A program made the position numbers and the translations under genes. Shown here piece after piece: positions 62,820-64,000 of a DNA stretch of 64,000 nucleotides. Every line of letters begins with the position of its first letter. The stretch's first letter is position 1. Under the pieces are notes generated by a model, which saw only the letters and a program-made list of their open reading frames with translations, made no database searches and was not told the DNA's origin. Origin of the DNA: an uncultured Acidobacteriota bacterium (GTDB lineage Bacteria > Acidobacteriota > Terriglobia > Terriglobales > Acidobacteriaceae); assembly GCA_903832295.1 (NCBI GenBank), contig CAILAZ010000289.1, forward strand, positions 99,778-163,777. The letters run 5' to 3'.

Positions 62820-63089
62820 GACCCGGCGTATCAGACCAGCGGTAGTACAAGCAGGAATCAAGAAACTGGGGAATGGCATACCTTCCGGCACACTCTGGCT
62901 ACAGTCCTGAAGTCCAATCGCGAGGATGTGAAGACGGTGCAAGGGATATTGCGCCACGCAAACAGCCGAATCACGATGGACATTTACACTCAGGCCGTAA
63001 CGCCAGCAAAACGACAAGCTCAACAAAGAGCCTTGGAGATGATTCTGCCGGAAGCGACCTACACACGAGCAGCCGCTACCGGGGGCTAA
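62820..63089 (+). pseudogene. Truncated, frameshifted tyrosine-recombinase (phage-type integrase) remnant
   Basis: The C-terminal catalytic part of a site-specific integrase. WHTFRHTLATVLKSNRED, ILRHANSRITMDIYTQAV and KRQAQQRALEMILPEA keep the active-site R, H and nucleophile Tyr (DIYTQA) of the family. The preceding segment IRPAVVQAGIKKLG is in a different frame, joined by a frameshift near 62870, and the first 250 or so residues of a normal integrase are missing. It lies 66 bases from the 3' end of a tRNA-Val gene, the usual target of such enzymes. Confidence 0.85.
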
Positions 63090-63154
63090 ATCCCGGTACT
63101 GCTACTTTTGTTACTTTTCGAGGAGTGGAAATGCTCGTAAGTCGAAGAAAAATA

Positions 63155-63231
63155 TGGTAGGCACGAGGAGACTCGAACTCCTGACCTCTACCGTGTCAAG
63201 GTAGCGCTCTAACCAACTGAGCTACGCGCCT
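63155..63231 (-). tRNA. tRNA-Val (anticodon GAC), CCA encoded
   Basis: The minus strand folds as a complete cloverleaf. Acceptor AGGCGCG / CGTGCCT with discriminator A, T8-A9, D-arm GCTC...GAGC, anticodon arm CTACC-TTGACAC-GGTAG with anticodon GAC, and T-arm AGGAG-TTCGAGT-CTCCT. The 3' CCA is genome-encoded. It decodes the Val codon GUC. The integrase remnant next to its 3' end marks it as a probable integration site. Confidence 0.95.
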
Positions 63232-63355
63232 ACATTCGGCTGTTGCCGATCAACTTGAAATTGATTGTATCCTGAGACCGCGAACGCGAGCAAATCTGTG
63301 GAAATAGCGCGAGGCTCTTTCACTTACGATCTTCCCAGCTTCGCTGCTTGGCGGT

Positions 63356-64000
63356 TCAGATCGCAATCTCGGTGGGGGGCAGGAGGTTTTCCGGAACCTG
63401 CCCACGCCGGAAGATTTTCGCGCCACGCACACCTTTCAGAAAGACTTTGCCGGCGCACACCCTCAACATCGCTCCCTCGCGCAGGCCGATGACCGGTCCT
63501 GGGTTCTCTTCCAGGTATTGCAGGAGCCGTTCTTCCCGTGTCTCTCCCATGTGCTTTGTAGCTGCCTCCGTGTCCACATAGTGCGGATTGATCTGCCACG
63601 GAAACAGGTTCAACGCGTTCAAGCCGGCAGGCTCAACAATGGGCATGTCATTGGTCGTGCGGATCGTTGGGCACGCAACGTTGGAGCCAGCGCTTGCCCC
63701 CATGTAGATCATTCCCTGCTGCACCCTTTGCCGGATTACCTCCACTAGGGCCAGGTCCTGGAGCGCTTTTAAAAGCCGGAACGTGTTGCCGCCGCCGACA
63801 AATATGGCAGGCACTTCACTCAATGCATGCGCCGGATTCTCAAACTCATCGATGGAGTTGCACTCCACGCCCATGCTCTCAAAGCGGGTGACCGCTTTCT
63901 CGGAATAGGCTTTGCGGTCCGCCAATGCGTACGGAATGAAGATCACGCGCCGCACGCTGCCCAGCGCGGAACGAATCTCCTCTTCGGCGTGATCCAGGTA
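63356..64000 (-). CDS. pepE: Peptidase E (family S51 dipeptidase), 5' end cut by window edge
   Basis: An open frame that runs in from the right edge and ends at 63356. It begins in the visible part with YLDHAEEEIRSALGSVRRV, so the first residues of the gene are outside the window; the internal GTG at 63955 is not its start. Motifs of the S51 family: AIFVGGGNTFRLLKAL (oxyanion region), the nucleophile Ser in YMGASAGSNVACP, and LNLFPWQINPHY with the candidate active-site His. Peptidase E hydrolyses Asp-Xaa dipeptides in the cytoplasm. It is divergent from nothing visible and lies 124 bases past the tRNA-Val gene. Confidence 0.85.
   Translation of the reverse strand, partial: YLDHAEEEIRSALGSVRRVIFIPYALADRKAYSEKAVTRFESMGVECNSIDEFENPAHALSEVPAIFVGGGNTFRLLKALQDLALVEVIRQRVQQGMIYMGASAGSNVACPTIRTTNDMPIVEPAGLNALNLFPWQINPHYVDTEAATKHMGETREERLLQYLEENPGPVIGLREGAMLRVCAGKVFLKGVRGAKIFRRGQVPENLLPPTEIAI

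Noticed and set aside
62873..63160. Open frame starting at ATG 62873
   Set aside because: It is out of frame with the integrase remnant, and its translation has no family features.

Overview
This 64 kb window looks like chromosomal DNA of an acidobacterium (Acidobacteriota, probably class Terriglobia). The assignment is inferred from the GC-rich sequence and from the gene content: very large secreted proteins built of NHL, FG-GAP/VCBS, choice-of-anchor-D and MBG modules, a kelch/transglutaminase-like/RHS giant, a CHASE3-PAS-HisKA_3 two-component pair, a DevBCA-type exporter and a CzcCBA-type RND pump. No rRNA or species marker is present, so the genus is open.

Layout. 0-8.7 kb (mostly minus strand) is core cell biology: a lytic transglycosylase followed by the start of an amidase-like gene cut by the window edge, alaS, a tandem-PilZ protein, a small secreted protein, a 3-methyladenine glycosylase overlapping recX, a small beta-barrel protein and pilT. 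8.9-13.9 kb (plus) holds a TetR regulator with a permease/ATPase/adaptor exporter operon, then an orphan cytochrome P450 behind a strong terminator. 13.9-25.7 kb (minus) has a DinB-like protein, ilvE, a LOR/SDH (TIGR00300-type) protein, an RND tripartite pump with two accessory envelope genes, and a secreted Ig/lectin-like protein. 26-33.7 kb has htpG, a molybdopterin formate-dehydrogenase-like protein with its DUF1641 partner, a paralogue of the secreted Ig/lectin-like protein, and two small stress-type proteins (DUF3309, CsbD). 34.2-38.4 kb is a signalling block: hybrid-free histidine kinase, NarL-type regulator, a receiver-only paralogue and a Crp/Fnr regulator. A repeated 16-nt motif lies in front of the last two genes.

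38.6-62.7 kb is the most unusual part. A 2.9 kilo-residue secreted repeat protein (minus) faces away from an operon of ECF sigma factor, membrane anti-sigma factor with an extracytoplasmic TPR-like part, and an exported TPR-CHAT caspase-like protease with an intact His/Cys dyad. Two more giants follow: an MBG-repeat protein ending in YD repeats, and a 2.4 kilo-residue kelch/Ig/transglutaminase-like/RHS protein whose start overlaps it. The block ends at a frameshifted tyrosine-recombinase remnant beside tRNA-Val(GAC), which suggests an old integration boundary. A peptidase E gene is cut by the right edge.

The main candidates for something undescribed are (1) the sigma/anti-sigma/exported-CHAT operon beside the giant surface proteins, (2) an 86-bp repeat found twice between genes, with the same length and the same orientation relative to its neighbours, and (3) the GAAAANNCCTACARRR motif of the signalling block. 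All functions are read from the sequence by eye. No database search was run.
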